DNA of 64,000 nucleotides from assembly GCA_019083985.1 (NCBI GenBank), contig JAHRCV010000001.1:1426001-1490000 (forward strand), read 5' to 3'. A program made the position numbers and the translations under genes. Under the pieces are notes generated by a model that saw only the letters and a list, made by a program, of their open reading frames with translations, ran no database searches and was not told the DNA's origin. Below are positions 39,032 to 48,556 of the stretch, piece by piece; position 1 is the stretch's first letter, and each line of letters starts with the position of its first letter. Origin of the DNA: Rhizobiales bacterium TNE-4. GTDB taxonomy: Bacteria > Pseudomonadota > Alphaproteobacteria > Rhizobiales > Beijerinckiaceae.

Positions 39032-40141
39032 ATGCCCGCCAGTTTAGGATTATTCACCGCAACCGGCCAGACCGCCGTCGAACGCGCGATCTCCGAGTTT
39101 CGCGCCGGACGCCCTGTGGCCGTCGAATCCGCGGTTTCACCCCTCCTTGCCCTGCCAGTTTGGGCCATTGCACCAAATATGGTGGAAGGCTTGGAGAAGT
39201 TGGCCGGTGGGCGCGCGCGCCTTATTCTTCCGGCTGCGCGCCTGCGCCATCTCGGCCTTGACCGCGAACAGCCGGGCAGCCTCGCCCTCCCCCATATCGA
39301 TCTCAAGCGGCTCGAGCTCCTCGCGGCCAAGATCGATGCCCGCATCGACGCGCCTGTAGGCCCCTGCAGCGAGGCCGACCGGGCCGCGCTCGAGCTCGGC
39401 GCTCTGGCCCTGATCCCACCGGCCATCATCGTTTTGCCTCTGCCGGAGCCGAGGCCAGAAGGCGTTCTTGCCGCTCAAGCCGACGATATTCTCGCCCATC
39501 GCCGCCGCGCTGCGGCGGAGCTGAGCATCGTCAGCCGTGCGCCGGTGCCGCTCGAAGGCGCACCGAAGACCGAATTTGTGGTGTTCCGCGGCGGCGAAGG
39601 GCTGCGTGATCAGGTCGCGATCATCGTCGGTGAACCGGATTTTTCGAAGCCTGTGCCCGTGCGGCTGCATTCGGCCTGCCTCACCGGCGATCTGTTTGGT
39701 TCGCTGAAATGTGATTGTGGCGACCAATTGCGCGGCACCGTGCAACACATGGCCGAGAATGGCGGCGGCGTGCTGCTCTATCTTGATCAGGAAGGCCGCG
39801 GCAACGGGCTCGCCAACAAGATCAGCGCCTATCGCCTGCAGCATGACGGCTACGACACATATGACGCCGATGAAATTCTCGGCTTCGGTCTCGATCAACG
39901 CCGGTTCGATTTCGCCGCCGAGATGTTGCGCCAGCTTGGCGTCAGCCGCGTCATGGTCATGACCAACAATCCCGAGAAAATTGCCGCGCTCCGTCGGGCT
40001 GATATCGATGTCGTCGCCGACCAGCGCGCGCTCGGCCGTCGCACTGCCGAGAACGTTCATTATCTCGCCTCCAAGCGCGATAAAGCCGGCCACTTCATCG
40101 ACCTCGACGCATTGGTCCTCCGGAAGCCCGTTCAGGATTGA
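39032..40141 (+). CDS. GTP cyclohydrolase II homologue with an N-terminal degenerate RibB-like domain
   Basis: C-terminal domain (about residues 175-345) matches GTP cyclohydrolase II: zinc cysteines Cys216, Cys227 and Cys229 in HSACLTGDLFGSLKCDCG, then LDQEGRGNGLANKISAY and MTNNPEKIAAL. Where E. coli RibA has EANHQLGF, this has DADEILGF. Residues 1-170 resemble a DHBP synthase (ISEFRAGRPVAVES) but lack its acidic active-site run. ATG 39032 is chosen over a TTG at 38987. The stop overlaps the TTG of the next gene. It could be a riboflavin enzyme or feed the neighbouring pathway. Confidence 0.87.
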   Translation: MPASLGLFTATGQTAVERAISEFRAGRPVAVESAVSPLLALPVWAIAPNMVEGLEKLAGGRARLILPAARLRHLGLDREQPGSLALPHIDLKRLELLAAKIDARIDAPVGPCSEADRAALELGALALIPPAIIVLPLPEPRPEGVLAAQADDILAHRRRAAAELSIVSRAPVPLEGAPKTEFVVFRGGEGLRDQVAIIVGEPDFSKPVPVRLHSACLTGDLFGSLKCDCGDQLRGTVQHMAENGGGVLLYLDQEGRGNGLANKISAYRLQHDGYDTYDADEILGFGLDQRRFDFAAEMLRQLGVSRVMVMTNNPEKIAALRRADIDVVADQRALGRRTAENVHYLASKRDKAGHFIDLDALVLRKPVQD

Positions 40142-42429
40142 GCAAGCCGTCGCATAAGCCAGAAAGCGTACGCTGGCCGCTTTTGCGGAGCGTCGTCATC
40201 TACGCGTTCGCGATGTTTGCGCTCGCGACGCCATGGCTTCTCGGCAATCTTACGATCCCATGGGATGCGAAAGCGCATTTCTACCCACAATTCGTCTTCA
40301 TGGCGCAATCCTTTGCGGCCGGTGATACGCCCACTTGGAACCCGTTTACCTTTGGCGGTCATCCGCAGATCGCTGATCCGCAATCGCTGATCTTTTCGCC
40401 GCCGCATCTGATTGTGGCGTTGTTCAACGGCCAGCCCTCTCTTCTTGTCGCCGATGCGATCGTGTTTGCGATGTTGTTTGCGGGTGGGCTTGCGATCATC
40501 TTCTATGCCCGCGATCGCAATTGGCATCCGGCAGGCGCACTCGTCGCTGCCCTCGCCTTTTCCATGGGCGGCTCAGCGGCGTGGCGGCTTCAACATGTCG
40601 GACAAATTCTGAGCCTCAGCTGGTTTGCAATCGCGTTTTTTCTTCTCGCGCGCACGCGTGAACGCGGCTCATGGGGTTGGGGCATCGCGGCTGGTGTTGC
40701 AACAGGCTTCATGCTCGCAGGCCGCGATCAAGTGGCTTATCTCGGTGCGTGGATCCTGTTTGCTAATGCACTCACGGGACTTGCTGGTCGCGGGTGGCGC
40801 AGCCTGATCGTGCCTTTTGCTGCGGCTGCAGGCACTGCGCTGCTTGTTGCCGCACTGCCCATTCTCTTGTCCTTATCACTGGCCGGTCTTTCAAACCGCA
40901 GCGCGATTGATCTTTTGGGCGCCGAACGCGGCTCATTGCATCCCGCAAGTTTGTTCACGCTTGTGGTCGGCAACCTGTTTGGTGTGACAGGCCCACTCAG
41001 CGAATTCTGGGGGCCACCAAGCCCGGCATGGGGACCGACCGATCTTTTTCTCGCGCGGAATATGGGCGCGCTTTACGCTGGATTGCTCCCACTTGCCGGC
41101 ATTTTCTTTCTCGCCTTCCGGCGCGCTTTGTTTGCGCCTGAAGCGCGGTTCTTCACGGCAGCCTTGATCGTTCTGATGATCTATGCGCTTGGCCGCTATA
41201 CGCCCTTATTCGCGCTGTTTCATGGTTTTCTGCCCGGCGTCAATCTGTTCCGCCGGCCGGCTGATGCAACCTTCCTCATCGGCTTTATGACTGCGATGTT
41301 GGGCGGTTATGGCGTGCATCGCATCATCGTTGATGGCTGGCGCTGGAATCGCGATGGCCTTTTGATCTTTGGCGGGCTCACGCTTTTGCTCATCGGCGCG
41401 ACCGGACTCGCCATGGTGAAAGAGCAATTGCCCAAAGCGATGCCCGCGCTCATCGTTGCGGGGGCAAGCCTTGTATTGCTCGCTGCAACCTTTGCCGTGC
41501 TCGCGCTCATGCGGCGGCGGCCCGTCCTCGTCACTGGTTTGATGACGTTGGCGCTGGCACTCGATTTGGCGCTCACCAATGCGCCGAATGAATCAACCGC
41601 GTTGCCGCGCGCACTTTACGCAATGCTGGATGCGAATAACCGCACCGACACGCTGAAATTTCTAAAAGATCGCCTCAGCGACAATCAAGACCCCGATCGC
41701 CGCGACCGCGTCGAATTGGTGGGGCTTGGTTTTGATTGGCCCAATGCTGCGATGATCCACAAGATCGAAACAACGCTCGGTTATAATCCGCTGCGTTTGG
41801 GCTATTACGCGCAGGCAACAGGCGCCCAAGACCATGCGGCCCTTGCCGATCAAAAAGGGCGCGCACCTCTCCTGCCCTCGTATAAAGCGCCGCTCGCCGA
41901 TCTTCTCGGCCTCCGCTACATCGTGACGGCTGCACCGCTCGCCAAGCTTGATCCGCAAGCACGCGAAGCTGATTTCCCTGTCATCGCCCGTATTGGCGAA
42001 CACACGATCTATTCCAATCCACGCGCGCTTCCACGCGTGATGGTCATACCGCAGGCGCAAGCCGCTGATCAAAATGCATTGATCGCAACCGGCCGTTGGG
42101 GCCAGGGCTTCGATCCGACCCGGACGGTTCTGCTTGCACCCGAAGATGTGAAACGGCTCGATCGTGGCGGCGATGGGGTCGCCCGCATTGTACGGTACGA
42201 AAACGGCCGCGTGGTGGTGGCTGCTGATTCACCGCGCGGGGGCGTGCTGGTGCTCAACGATGTCTATCATCCATGGTGGCGCGCCACAATCGACGGCACG
42301 CCCGTGACCATCATGCGTGCGAATGGCATCTTCCGCGCCGTTGCTTTACCGGCCGGTAAGCACGAAGTGGTGTTTGAATTTGCACCCTTGCGTGGGCTTG
42401 GCCGCGATCTCGTGAAGAAGATCTTCTAA
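40138..42429 (+). CDS. Large multi-spanning membrane protein, YfhO-like
   Basis: 763 aa with about eleven to thirteen membrane segments followed by a soluble C-terminal domain. WDAKAHFYPQFVFMAQSFAA and WNPFTFGGHPQIADPQSL near the start match the conserved loop of YfhO and GT-C glycosyltransferases, where an acidic residue binds the lipid-linked donor. The C-terminal domain ends VLNDVYHPWWRATIDGTPV, also YfhO-like. Start is TTG overlapping the previous stop (TTGA). It may transfer a sugar to a lipid or protein; the link with the pterin cluster is only by position and overlap. Confidence 0.8.
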   Translation: MSKPSHKPESVRWPLLRSVVIYAFAMFALATPWLLGNLTIPWDAKAHFYPQFVFMAQSFAAGDTPTWNPFTFGGHPQIADPQSLIFSPPHLIVALFNGQPSLLVADAIVFAMLFAGGLAIIFYARDRNWHPAGALVAALAFSMGGSAAWRLQHVGQILSLSWFAIAFFLLARTRERGSWGWGIAAGVATGFMLAGRDQVAYLGAWILFANALTGLAGRGWRSLIVPFAAAAGTALLVAALPILLSLSLAGLSNRSAIDLLGAERGSLHPASLFTLVVGNLFGVTGPLSEFWGPPSPAWGPTDLFLARNMGALYAGLLPLAGIFFLAFRRALFAPEARFFTAALIVLMIYALGRYTPLFALFHGFLPGVNLFRRPADATFLIGFMTAMLGGYGVHRIIVDGWRWNRDGLLIFGGLTLLLIGATGLAMVKEQLPKAMPALIVAGASLVLLAATFAVLALMRRRPVLVTGLMTLALALDLALTNAPNESTALPRALYAMLDANNRTDTLKFLKDRLSDNQDPDRRDRVELVGLGFDWPNAAMIHKIETTLGYNPLRLGYYAQATGAQDHAALADQKGRAPLLPSYKAPLADLLGLRYIVTAAPLAKLDPQAREADFPVIARIGEHTIYSNPRALPRVMVIPQAQAADQNALIATGRWGQGFDPTRTVLLAPEDVKRLDRGGDGVARIVRYENGRVVVAADSPRGGVLVLNDVYHPWWRATIDGTPVTIMRANGIFRAVALPAGKHEVVFEFAPLRGLGRDLVKKIF

Positions 42430-42441
42430 AAAGACGATTGA

Positions 42442-42915
42442 TTAGCCCTTATCGCGCATGAGACGCGCTTTCTCACGGCTCCAATCGCGCTTCTTTTCGG
42501 TCTCACGCTTGTCATGCAATTTCTTGCCACGTGCGAGTGCGATTTCGACTTTCGCGCGGCCCCGTTCGTTGAAATAGATTTTCAACGGCACGACCGTCAT
42601 ACCTTCACGTTGGACAGCACCGATCAGCTTATTGACCTGCCGCTTATGCAACAGCAATTTGCGCGGCCGCTTGGTCTCATGATTGAACTGATTGGCTTGC
42701 AGATATTCCGGAATGTAGGCATTGACGAGAAACATCTCGCCGCCATACTCGCCGGCATAGCTCTCGCCAATCGTTGCCTTGCCCGCGCGCAGCGATTTGA
42801 CTTCCGTGCCTTTCAATTCGATCCCGGCCTCGAAGGTCTCGCCGATTTCATAGTTGAACCGCGCCTTGCGATTATCGGCGACGATCTTGAAATTCGGTGG
42901 CGTCTTCGTGGCCAT
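42442..42915 (-). CDS. smpB: SsrA-binding protein SmpB
   Basis: Binds tmRNA for rescue of stalled ribosomes. The beta-barrel core is visible as [39 protein letters not shown] and [20 protein letters not shown], and the C-terminal tail [19 protein letters not shown] is the mRNA-channel helix. 157 aa. It lies 7 bases after dapA and 12 bases from the convergent YfhO-like gene. Confidence 0.97.
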   Translation of the reverse strand: MATKTPPNFKIVADNRKARFNYEIGETFEAGIELKGTEVKSLRAGKATIGESYAGEYGGEMFLVNAYIPEYLQANQFNHETKRPRKLLLHKRQVNKLIGAVQREGMTVVPLKIYFNERGRAKVEIALARGKKLHDKRETEKKRDWSREKARLMRDKG

Positions 42916-42922
42916 GATTGAA

Positions 42923-43813
42923 TTACGAATTGATCAGGCCGGCGTGAACCATCGCGGCCTTCACTTTTGCCGCTGTCGGCGCCGTGAGCGGAACCATCGG
43001 GAGACGCAGCTCGGCGCTCATCTTGCCGAGCGTTTCGAGCGCATATTTCGGACCGGCCGGGTTGGTCTCGATGAAGAGCGCGGTGTGCAGCGGCATCAGC
43101 CGGTCTTGCAGCGCAAGCGCCGTTGTGTAATCCCCCGCGAGGCACGCATTCTGGAATTCTGCACATTGCTTGGGTGCGACATTTGACGTGACCGAGATGC
43201 AGCCATGGCCGCCATGCGCCATGAACCCGAGCGCGGTTGCGTCTTCGCCCGACAGTTGGATGAAATCGGGGCCCATCGCTTCCCGCTGCAACGAGACGCG
43301 CGCGAGATTGGCGGTCGCATCCTTCACGCCGACAATGTTCTTGAGTTCATAAAGCCGCTTCATCGTATCGACGTTCATGTCGATCACCGAACGGCCCGGA
43401 ATATTGTAAATGAAGATCGGAATGCCGACCTTGTCATTGATCGCCTTGTAGTGCTGATAGAGGCCTTCCTGCGTCGGCTTATTATAATAAGGCGTCACAA
43501 CAAGAAGCGCGTCGGCGCCAGCCTTCTCCGCATGAACAGCGAATTCGACCGCCTCAGCAGTTGAGTTTGAACCTGCGCCCGCAATCACCGGCACCCGACC
43601 CTTGCTTTCGGCGATGCAGATCTCAACAACCTTCTTGTGCTCCTCATGCGAGAGCGTGGGGCTTTCACCCGTTGTGCCCACCGGTACAAGACCGTGGGTG
43701 CCATTCTCGATCTGCCAGTTGACCAGACCGCGGAAGGCCTGTTCGTCGACGGCGCCATTTTTGAAGGGGGTCACCAAAGCGGTGAAGGAACCCTTGAAGC
43801 GATTGGCAGCCAT
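42923..43813 (-). CDS. dapA: 4-hydroxy-tetrahydrodipicolinate synthase
   Basis: Condenses pyruvate with aspartate semialdehyde in lysine and diaminopimelate synthesis. The Schiff-base Lys164 lies in [12 protein letters not shown]; Thr47 and Thr48 in [10 protein letters not shown] and Tyr136 in IYNIPGRS form the proton relay. I start at ATG 43813 ([10 protein letters not shown]), with GAGG upstream; the longer frame adds an unrelated 23 residues. 296 aa, as usual. Coupled with smpB downstream, a common alphaproteobacterial order. Confidence 0.96.
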   Translation of the reverse strand: MAANRFKGSFTALVTPFKNGAVDEQAFRGLVNWQIENGTHGLVPVGTTGESPTLSHEEHKKVVEICIAESKGRVPVIAGAGSNSTAEAVEFAVHAEKAGADALLVVTPYYNKPTQEGLYQHYKAINDKVGIPIFIYNIPGRSVIDMNVDTMKRLYELKNIVGVKDATANLARVSLQREAMGPDFIQLSGEDATALGFMAHGGHGCISVTSNVAPKQCAEFQNACLAGDYTTALALQDRLMPLHTALFIETNPAGPKYALETLGKMSAELRLPMVPLTAPTAAKVKAAMVHAGLINS

Positions 43814-43999
43814 GATGAACCTCTGAAACCAGTTTCCGGGGGAGGAAGTCATAGCCAATCGGGGAAGCCGCGGAAAGCCCAAAGGCGGCCACTCTGCCTC
43901 CCCATGTCTGCCTTCCCCCTGCCTTTTTGCCGATGTTTAACCTTTATGAATCGGCTTTCATCTATTTTGCGTCGAATCTTGGCCGACGACGGATATGGC

Positions 44000-45997
44000 A
44001 TGACACTCAGCTCGCCCCCCTGCCGCCGCTCACTCTTGCGCTTCGCCCTTGGCTTGGCCGCCGGCGCGACATGGCCAGGCCTGGTGATGTCACCCGCGCT
44101 GGCGCAAAGCGCGACCCCAAGGCCCGAACTTGTGCAAGCGTTCAGCCGCGCGCTTGAAGCCTATCGCGCGGGCGATCTTGAGAATGGCGACAGGGCCGCT
44201 GCAGCAGTTGATGACCCCATCGCGCGGACCACCTTGCGTTGGGCCGCTATTCGTCTGAACGGGCCAGATAATTTAGGCGCGCCCCGCATCCTCGCCTTCT
44301 TGCGCGACGCGCCGGATTGGCCCGGCAAAACCTTCACCCGCCGTAAGGCCGAAGCCGCCTTTCTTGCAACCGATCCCTCTGCCGGCGAGGTGATGAATTT
44401 CTTCACGACCAGCCCGGCGCTGACCGCTGGCGGACGGTTGAAATCAGCTCTGGCGCTCCGGCAAGGCGGCAAAGGCGCGGAGGCTGATGCGCTTGCACGC
44501 ACGCTCTGGCGCGAAGAACCGTTGACAGCCGCGCAACGCGCCAATCTGCGCGAGAATTTTGGAACGGCTTTGCGGCCTGCCGACCATTATGAACGGATTG
44601 AAATGCTCATCGCGAAAGAGGATCGCGATGGAGCCTTGAAAACGGCTGAATTGCTGGGGCCGGGGCAGGTCAAATGGTTGAGGGCACGCTTTGCTGCAGC
44701 CAGCGGCGCTAAGGATGCTTCAAAGCTCTTGGCCGACGTACCGGATGCTTTGCGCAAAACACCCGGCTATCGGCTCGCCTTGGCGCAAAGCCTGCGTGAA
44801 AAGCCCGATGAGGCGGCCGCCGCTTTGCGGGCGCAGGGTCTTGATGCCGATGGAACACTTGCGGATCAATTGGCGAGCGAACGACGGATTGTTGCAACGC
44901 GTCTGATTGAAGCCGGCAAGGTTGAATCCGCATTTCAGCTGATGGCCCAACATGAAGCCGACAGCACATCGCGCGGCGCCGATGCCAATATCTTTGCAGG
45001 CTTTATTGCCCTGCGGCTCTTGAACGATCCGCAGCGCGCTGCCCCGCTGTTTGAAAAAGTATTCAACAGCCAAGCCAATGCTGCTTCGAAAGCGCGCGCT
45101 GCCTATTGGCGCGGACGCGCGGCAGAAGCAATGCGGGCCGACCCGTCCGCTTTCTACCGCCGCGCGGCTGACAGTGGGACCACTTATTATGGCCAGCTCG
45201 CCTCCGTACGGTTGGGCCAGCGCAGCATACGTTTGCGCGCCGCGCCCGAACCACGCATGCCGGACACACCTGTCATTCGTGCCATTCGCCTGCTTGAAGC
45301 AGCCGATGCCCGCGACCTCGCCTTGCCCCTTTACATTGATATGGCGCGCCAAGGCGCCGATGCTGAAACGCTTGCGGGCCTGACGCGGATTGCGCGCGCG
45401 CATGGCGACGCGCGAGCGGAGCTGAGCGTCGCACGCATTGCGCTGCAACGTGGATTCGCCTTTGAGCGTGAGGCGTTCCCCGTTCTACCCGCTGCGGATC
45501 GTGCATTTTCCGGCGACCCTGACGATTGGGCGTTGGCGCATGCCATTGCAAAGCAAGAAAGCGGATTTGATCCGAAAGCTGTTTCGAGTGCGGGCGCGCG
45601 TGGCTTGATGCAGGTTTTGCCGGGTACAGCAAAAGAGACGGCGAAAAAGATTGGCCGTAGCTACGATCTCGCCGCCCTGACCACCGATCCCGGCTACAAT
45701 CTTCTGATCGGCACCGCTTATTTTTCAGAATTGTCGAAACAATTCGATGGTGGGATGATCCTTGCCATAGCCGCTTACAATGCTGGTCCAGGCAATGTGA
45801 AGAAATGGATCGACGCTTTTGGCGATCCACGCCAGCCCGGCACCGATCCGATCGATTGGGTCGAACGGATTCCTTTCTCCGAAACACGATCCTATGTGCA
45901 ACGTGTTTTAGAAAATTGGCAGGTTTATCGCCAACGCCAAGGAAGACAGGCTTTTCTGCGTAGCGAAACCGAACTCAAACGGCAGGATCGGCCTTGA
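44000..45997 (+). CDS. slt: Soluble lytic murein transglycosylase
   Basis: Cleaves peptidoglycan glycan strands to 1,6-anhydro ends in the periplasm. Signal peptide with CRRSLLRFALGLAAG and cleavage near SPALAQ; a long superhelical TPR-like region (about residues 40-500) is followed by the SLT domain: IAKQESGFDPKAVSSAGARG (catalytic Glu), LMQVLPGTAKETA and IAAYNAGPGNVKKW. I start at ATG 44000; ATG 43946 is possible but would lengthen the signal. It overlaps the hydrolase gene by four bases (TTGA). Confidence 0.92.
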   Translation: MTLSSPPCRRSLLRFALGLAAGATWPGLVMSPALAQSATPRPELVQAFSRALEAYRAGDLENGDRAAAAVDDPIARTTLRWAAIRLNGPDNLGAPRILAFLRDAPDWPGKTFTRRKAEAAFLATDPSAGEVMNFFTTSPALTAGGRLKSALALRQGGKGAEADALARTLWREEPLTAAQRANLRENFGTALRPADHYERIEMLIAKEDRDGALKTAELLGPGQVKWLRARFAAASGAKDASKLLADVPDALRKTPGYRLALAQSLREKPDEAAAALRAQGLDADGTLADQLASERRIVATRLIEAGKVESAFQLMAQHEADSTSRGADANIFAGFIALRLLNDPQRAAPLFEKVFNSQANAASKARAAYWRGRAAEAMRADPSAFYRRAADSGTTYYGQLASVRLGQRSIRLRAAPEPRMPDTPVIRAIRLLEAADARDLALPLYIDMARQGADAETLAGLTRIARAHGDARAELSVARIALQRGFAFEREAFPVLPAADRAFSGDPDDWALAHAIAKQESGFDPKAVSSAGARGLMQVLPGTAKETAKKIGRSYDLAALTTDPGYNLLIGTAYFSELSKQFDGGMILAIAAYNAGPGNVKKWIDAFGDPRQPGTDPIDWVERIPFSETRSYVQRVLENWQVYRQRQGRQAFLRSETELKRQDRP

Positions 45998-46854
45998 CCT
46001 ATCGCTCTCATTTCATCGCGGCGTCAGACGGATTGAAACTGCATGTCCGCGAATATGGCGATCCGAATTCTTCGCGGGTTCCGGTTCTCTGCTTGGCTGG
46101 ACTTACCCGTAACGCATTGGATTTCGTGCCACTTGCCGAAGCGCTGAGTGCGCGCGGCCACCGCGTGATCGCGCCCGATTATCGTGGTCGCGGCCTGTCC
46201 GATCGCGATCCGGATCCTGCGCGGTACGATATTCCTGTCGAGCTGGACGATGTCTTCACCGTCTGCACTGCGCTTGATGTTGGCTCGGCAGCCATTGTCG
46301 GCACATCCCGCGGCGGACTTTTGGCGATGGCAATTGGCGCGGCAAAGCCGGAATTTCTGCGTGGCGTCGTTCTGAACGATGTGGGACCGATCCTTGAAGT
46401 TGAGGGTTTGCGCCGGATCGCGGCCTATGTCGGCAAAATCAAGCCGCCACGGGATTGGGATGAAGCGATTGCGACGCTCAAAACCATTCAGGGCGAGGCT
46501 TTTCCAGCGCTTGATGAGACGGATTGGCGCGCGCTGGCGGAAGGCAGTTTCGTTGAAAAAGATGGCGGGCTCGTCTCATCCTACGATCTCGCCTTGATGG
46601 ACGGGCTTGCGAAGCTTGATCTCTCGCAACCGCTACCGCCGCTTTGGGTTTATTTCGACGCGATTGGCCATGTGCCCGTGTTGGCATTGCGGGGCGAAAA
46701 CTCGCCACTCCTGTCACAAGAGACATTTGAAGCGATGGCCGAACGCCATCCGCAGCTCCAGAGCCTTCTGATTAGAGGCCAAGGTCACGTGCCTTTGCTG
46801 CGCGATGCTCTGTCCATTGACGCAATCATTTGCTTCATCGCGACGCTCGATTGA
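45994..46854 (+). CDS. Alpha/beta hydrolase
   Basis: Serine hydrolase of the alpha/beta fold, 286 aa. The nucleophile elbow is VGTSRGGLL with Ser105; oxyanion region LCLAGLTRN, loop APDYRGRGLSDRDPDP and the catalytic His in GQGHVPLLRD. TTG start overlaps the slt stop (TTGA). Substrate cannot be read from sequence; esterases and lactonases share this pattern. The terminator after it belongs to the convergent porin. Confidence 0.85.
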   Translation: MTYRSHFIAASDGLKLHVREYGDPNSSRVPVLCLAGLTRNALDFVPLAEALSARGHRVIAPDYRGRGLSDRDPDPARYDIPVELDDVFTVCTALDVGSAAIVGTSRGGLLAMAIGAAKPEFLRGVVLNDVGPILEVEGLRRIAAYVGKIKPPRDWDEAIATLKTIQGEAFPALDETDWRALAEGSFVEKDGGLVSSYDLALMDGLAKLDLSQPLPPLWVYFDAIGHVPVLALRGENSPLLSQETFEAMAERHPQLQSLLIRGQGHVPLLRDALSIDAIICFIATLD

Positions 46855-46934
46855 TCCGGACGTGCCGCATCGGTGCGTTCGCAGTTTAAGTCCATAAAAA
46901 CGCGAAGCTTGCGTTGCGAGATCGCAGCGCCAAA

Positions 46935-46964
46935 CAAAAAACCCCGGAGCTTGCGCCCCGGGGT
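46935..46964 (-). terminator. Terminator of the porin gene
   Basis: ACCCCGG (46941-46947) pairs with CCGGGGT (46958-46964); on the minus strand the stem is followed by six T. Placed 25 bases downstream of the porin stop, so the 3' end of the porin locus is intact. Confidence 0.88.
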
Positions 46965-46989
46965 CTCTTTGACTTGATCCTAAATCAGA

Positions 46990-48303
46990 TCAGAAGTCGC
47001 GCTGGATGCGGATACGACCCACAACAGCCGAACCTTCCGAGTAAGTAGCACCAACGGTGGTGTACTTAGCCTGGTTGCCGTTGATATTATTGTCGGTGTT
47101 GAGCTGGAGGTAGTTCACTTCAGCACCGATGTCGAGGCCCTTGATCGGCGACCAGATCACGTTCGTGCCGACCGTCCAGTACTGCGCGTTCACCAGGGTG
47201 TTCGTGGTAGCAGTGCCACCAGCGCCAACGAAAGCAGCCGCCGGAACATCAGAGCCGACGTACGAAGCGAACAGGCCCTGACGGATCGTGGGCGTCCAGT
47301 AGTGCAACATGGCGGCAGTGATGCCCCAGATCGACACAAGGCTCGTCTGGCCATTAGCCGTGACAACCGCATCCGGCGTCAGGATCGAGAGACGACCCAC
47401 GCCCGAACCAGCCGAACCCCAACCCTGCGGGTTGGCGAGAACGGTCGTCGAAGCGCCCTGGCTGTACGTGCCTTGCAGGTAGAAGGCGTCGCCCTTAGCC
47501 AGCATCGGCAGGTTGACCTTCACACCAGCGTTCAACGCCCAGCCGTAGTCAGCCGAACCAACAGCATTGCCGTTGATCACACCAGCGGTAGCAGCGAGGC
47601 CAGCCGTACGAACCTGGTGAATCATACCCGACAACTGAGCCGAACCCCAGGACTGGTCAGCGCGGAGAGCGAGGACGAAGTCCGGCATGATCGCGCCACC
47701 GTACTGAGCAGCGGTCGTGGCCGAGAGGATGGCGCCAGAGGTGCCATTTGCGTAGACATAGGCGTTACGACGCTCGAGCGGGTCTTCGACCGACAGCGTG
47801 GCCGAGAAGCCCGAACCGAACGTAGCCGTGTAAGCGGCGAGGTTCGTGACGAGGCCGTCACCAGCGGTGGTGCCGATGAGTTCGAGGTCGCCGTTGTAGA
47901 AGCCGAAGAACGACACGGCGCGACCAGCGGTGAGACCACCGAACTGGATGAACGCACGGTCGATGTCGATGTGCGTCTGGGTGTTGCCGGTGTAAGCATA
48001 GCCCGTGCCCGTGTAGGCGGTGCCGATGCGAACCTGGGTGCCCGAGTAGAGCTGACCGCCCGTACGACGCGCGAAGTTCACGCGGGTGTAAGCGCGGAGC
48101 AGGCCGTATTCCGTCGACGTACGAGCGTCGAGTTCGAAGCGGCCGAGGGCGCGCATGCCGAACACGTTCGACGTGCGGTTGAACGCCGGCGAGAAGCCAT
48201 ATTCAAAACGGACGCGACCACCGATCTTGATGCAGGTGTCCGAGCCGGGGATGTAGAAGAAGCCAGCGCCGTGCGCAGAGCAGACGCGAACGTATTCGTC
48301 TGG
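46990..48303 (-). pseudogene. Porin (Porin_2 family), 5'-truncated: signal peptide and start codon missing
   Basis: Homology to the mature alphaproteobacterial porin is complete from KPDEYVRVCSAHGAGFFYIP onward, through the barrel to the last residue Phe, with a good terminator. Yet the frame upstream runs NVNKP, then KISIKN, and meets TGA at 48333-48331: no signal peptide (normally about 25 residues), and no in-frame ATG. The first in-frame start is GTG 48165, about 46 codons inside the conserved region. The break coincides with a jump from G+C-rich to A+T-rich DNA next to a recombinase gene. It is a remnant or a silent cassette that needs recombination for expression. Confidence 0.85.
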
Positions 48304-48556
48304 TTTATTAACATTTTTTATGCTTATTTTTCAGAATGATAGAATTATTTTTGATTCCCATTTTAATATTTGTTACATTTTTTCTATGAGCAAACTTCAT
48401 CTGAACAGTGAAACGCCATGAGTTTTGGGCCTTTTGCTCAGTTTACGGGCTTCAAAAATGATTCAATCTGCAGTAATTACTGACTTATCAGAAAAATTCC
48501 TCTACGGCATGTCGTAACACAAAAAGAACTCAAATATCAAATTCTGGGCCAATACA
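48301..48556. other. A+T-rich segment between truncated porin and recombinase
   Basis: Positions 48301-48420 contain only about a quarter G+C by direct count, in contrast to both neighbours. No gene is seen. It holds a 9-bp direct repeat ACATTTTTT (48311-48319 and 48375-48383) and a perfect 12-bp palindrome, CAGTAATTACTG, at 48471-48482. These could be recombinase arm sites, a promoter or an operator for the recombinase gene; the sequence cannot decide. Confidence 0.55.
48471..48482. repeat. Perfect 12-bp palindrome upstream of the recombinase gene
   Basis: CAGTAATTACTG lies 74 bases before the integrase ATG. Such sites often bind a dimeric regulator or a recombinase. Confidence 0.35.

Noticed and set aside
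47302-48339. Long plus-strand frame opposite the porin
   Set aside because: Its sequence is rich in Arg, Thr, Glu and Ala as expected from a mirrored porin gene; the porin strand has clear homology and a terminator.
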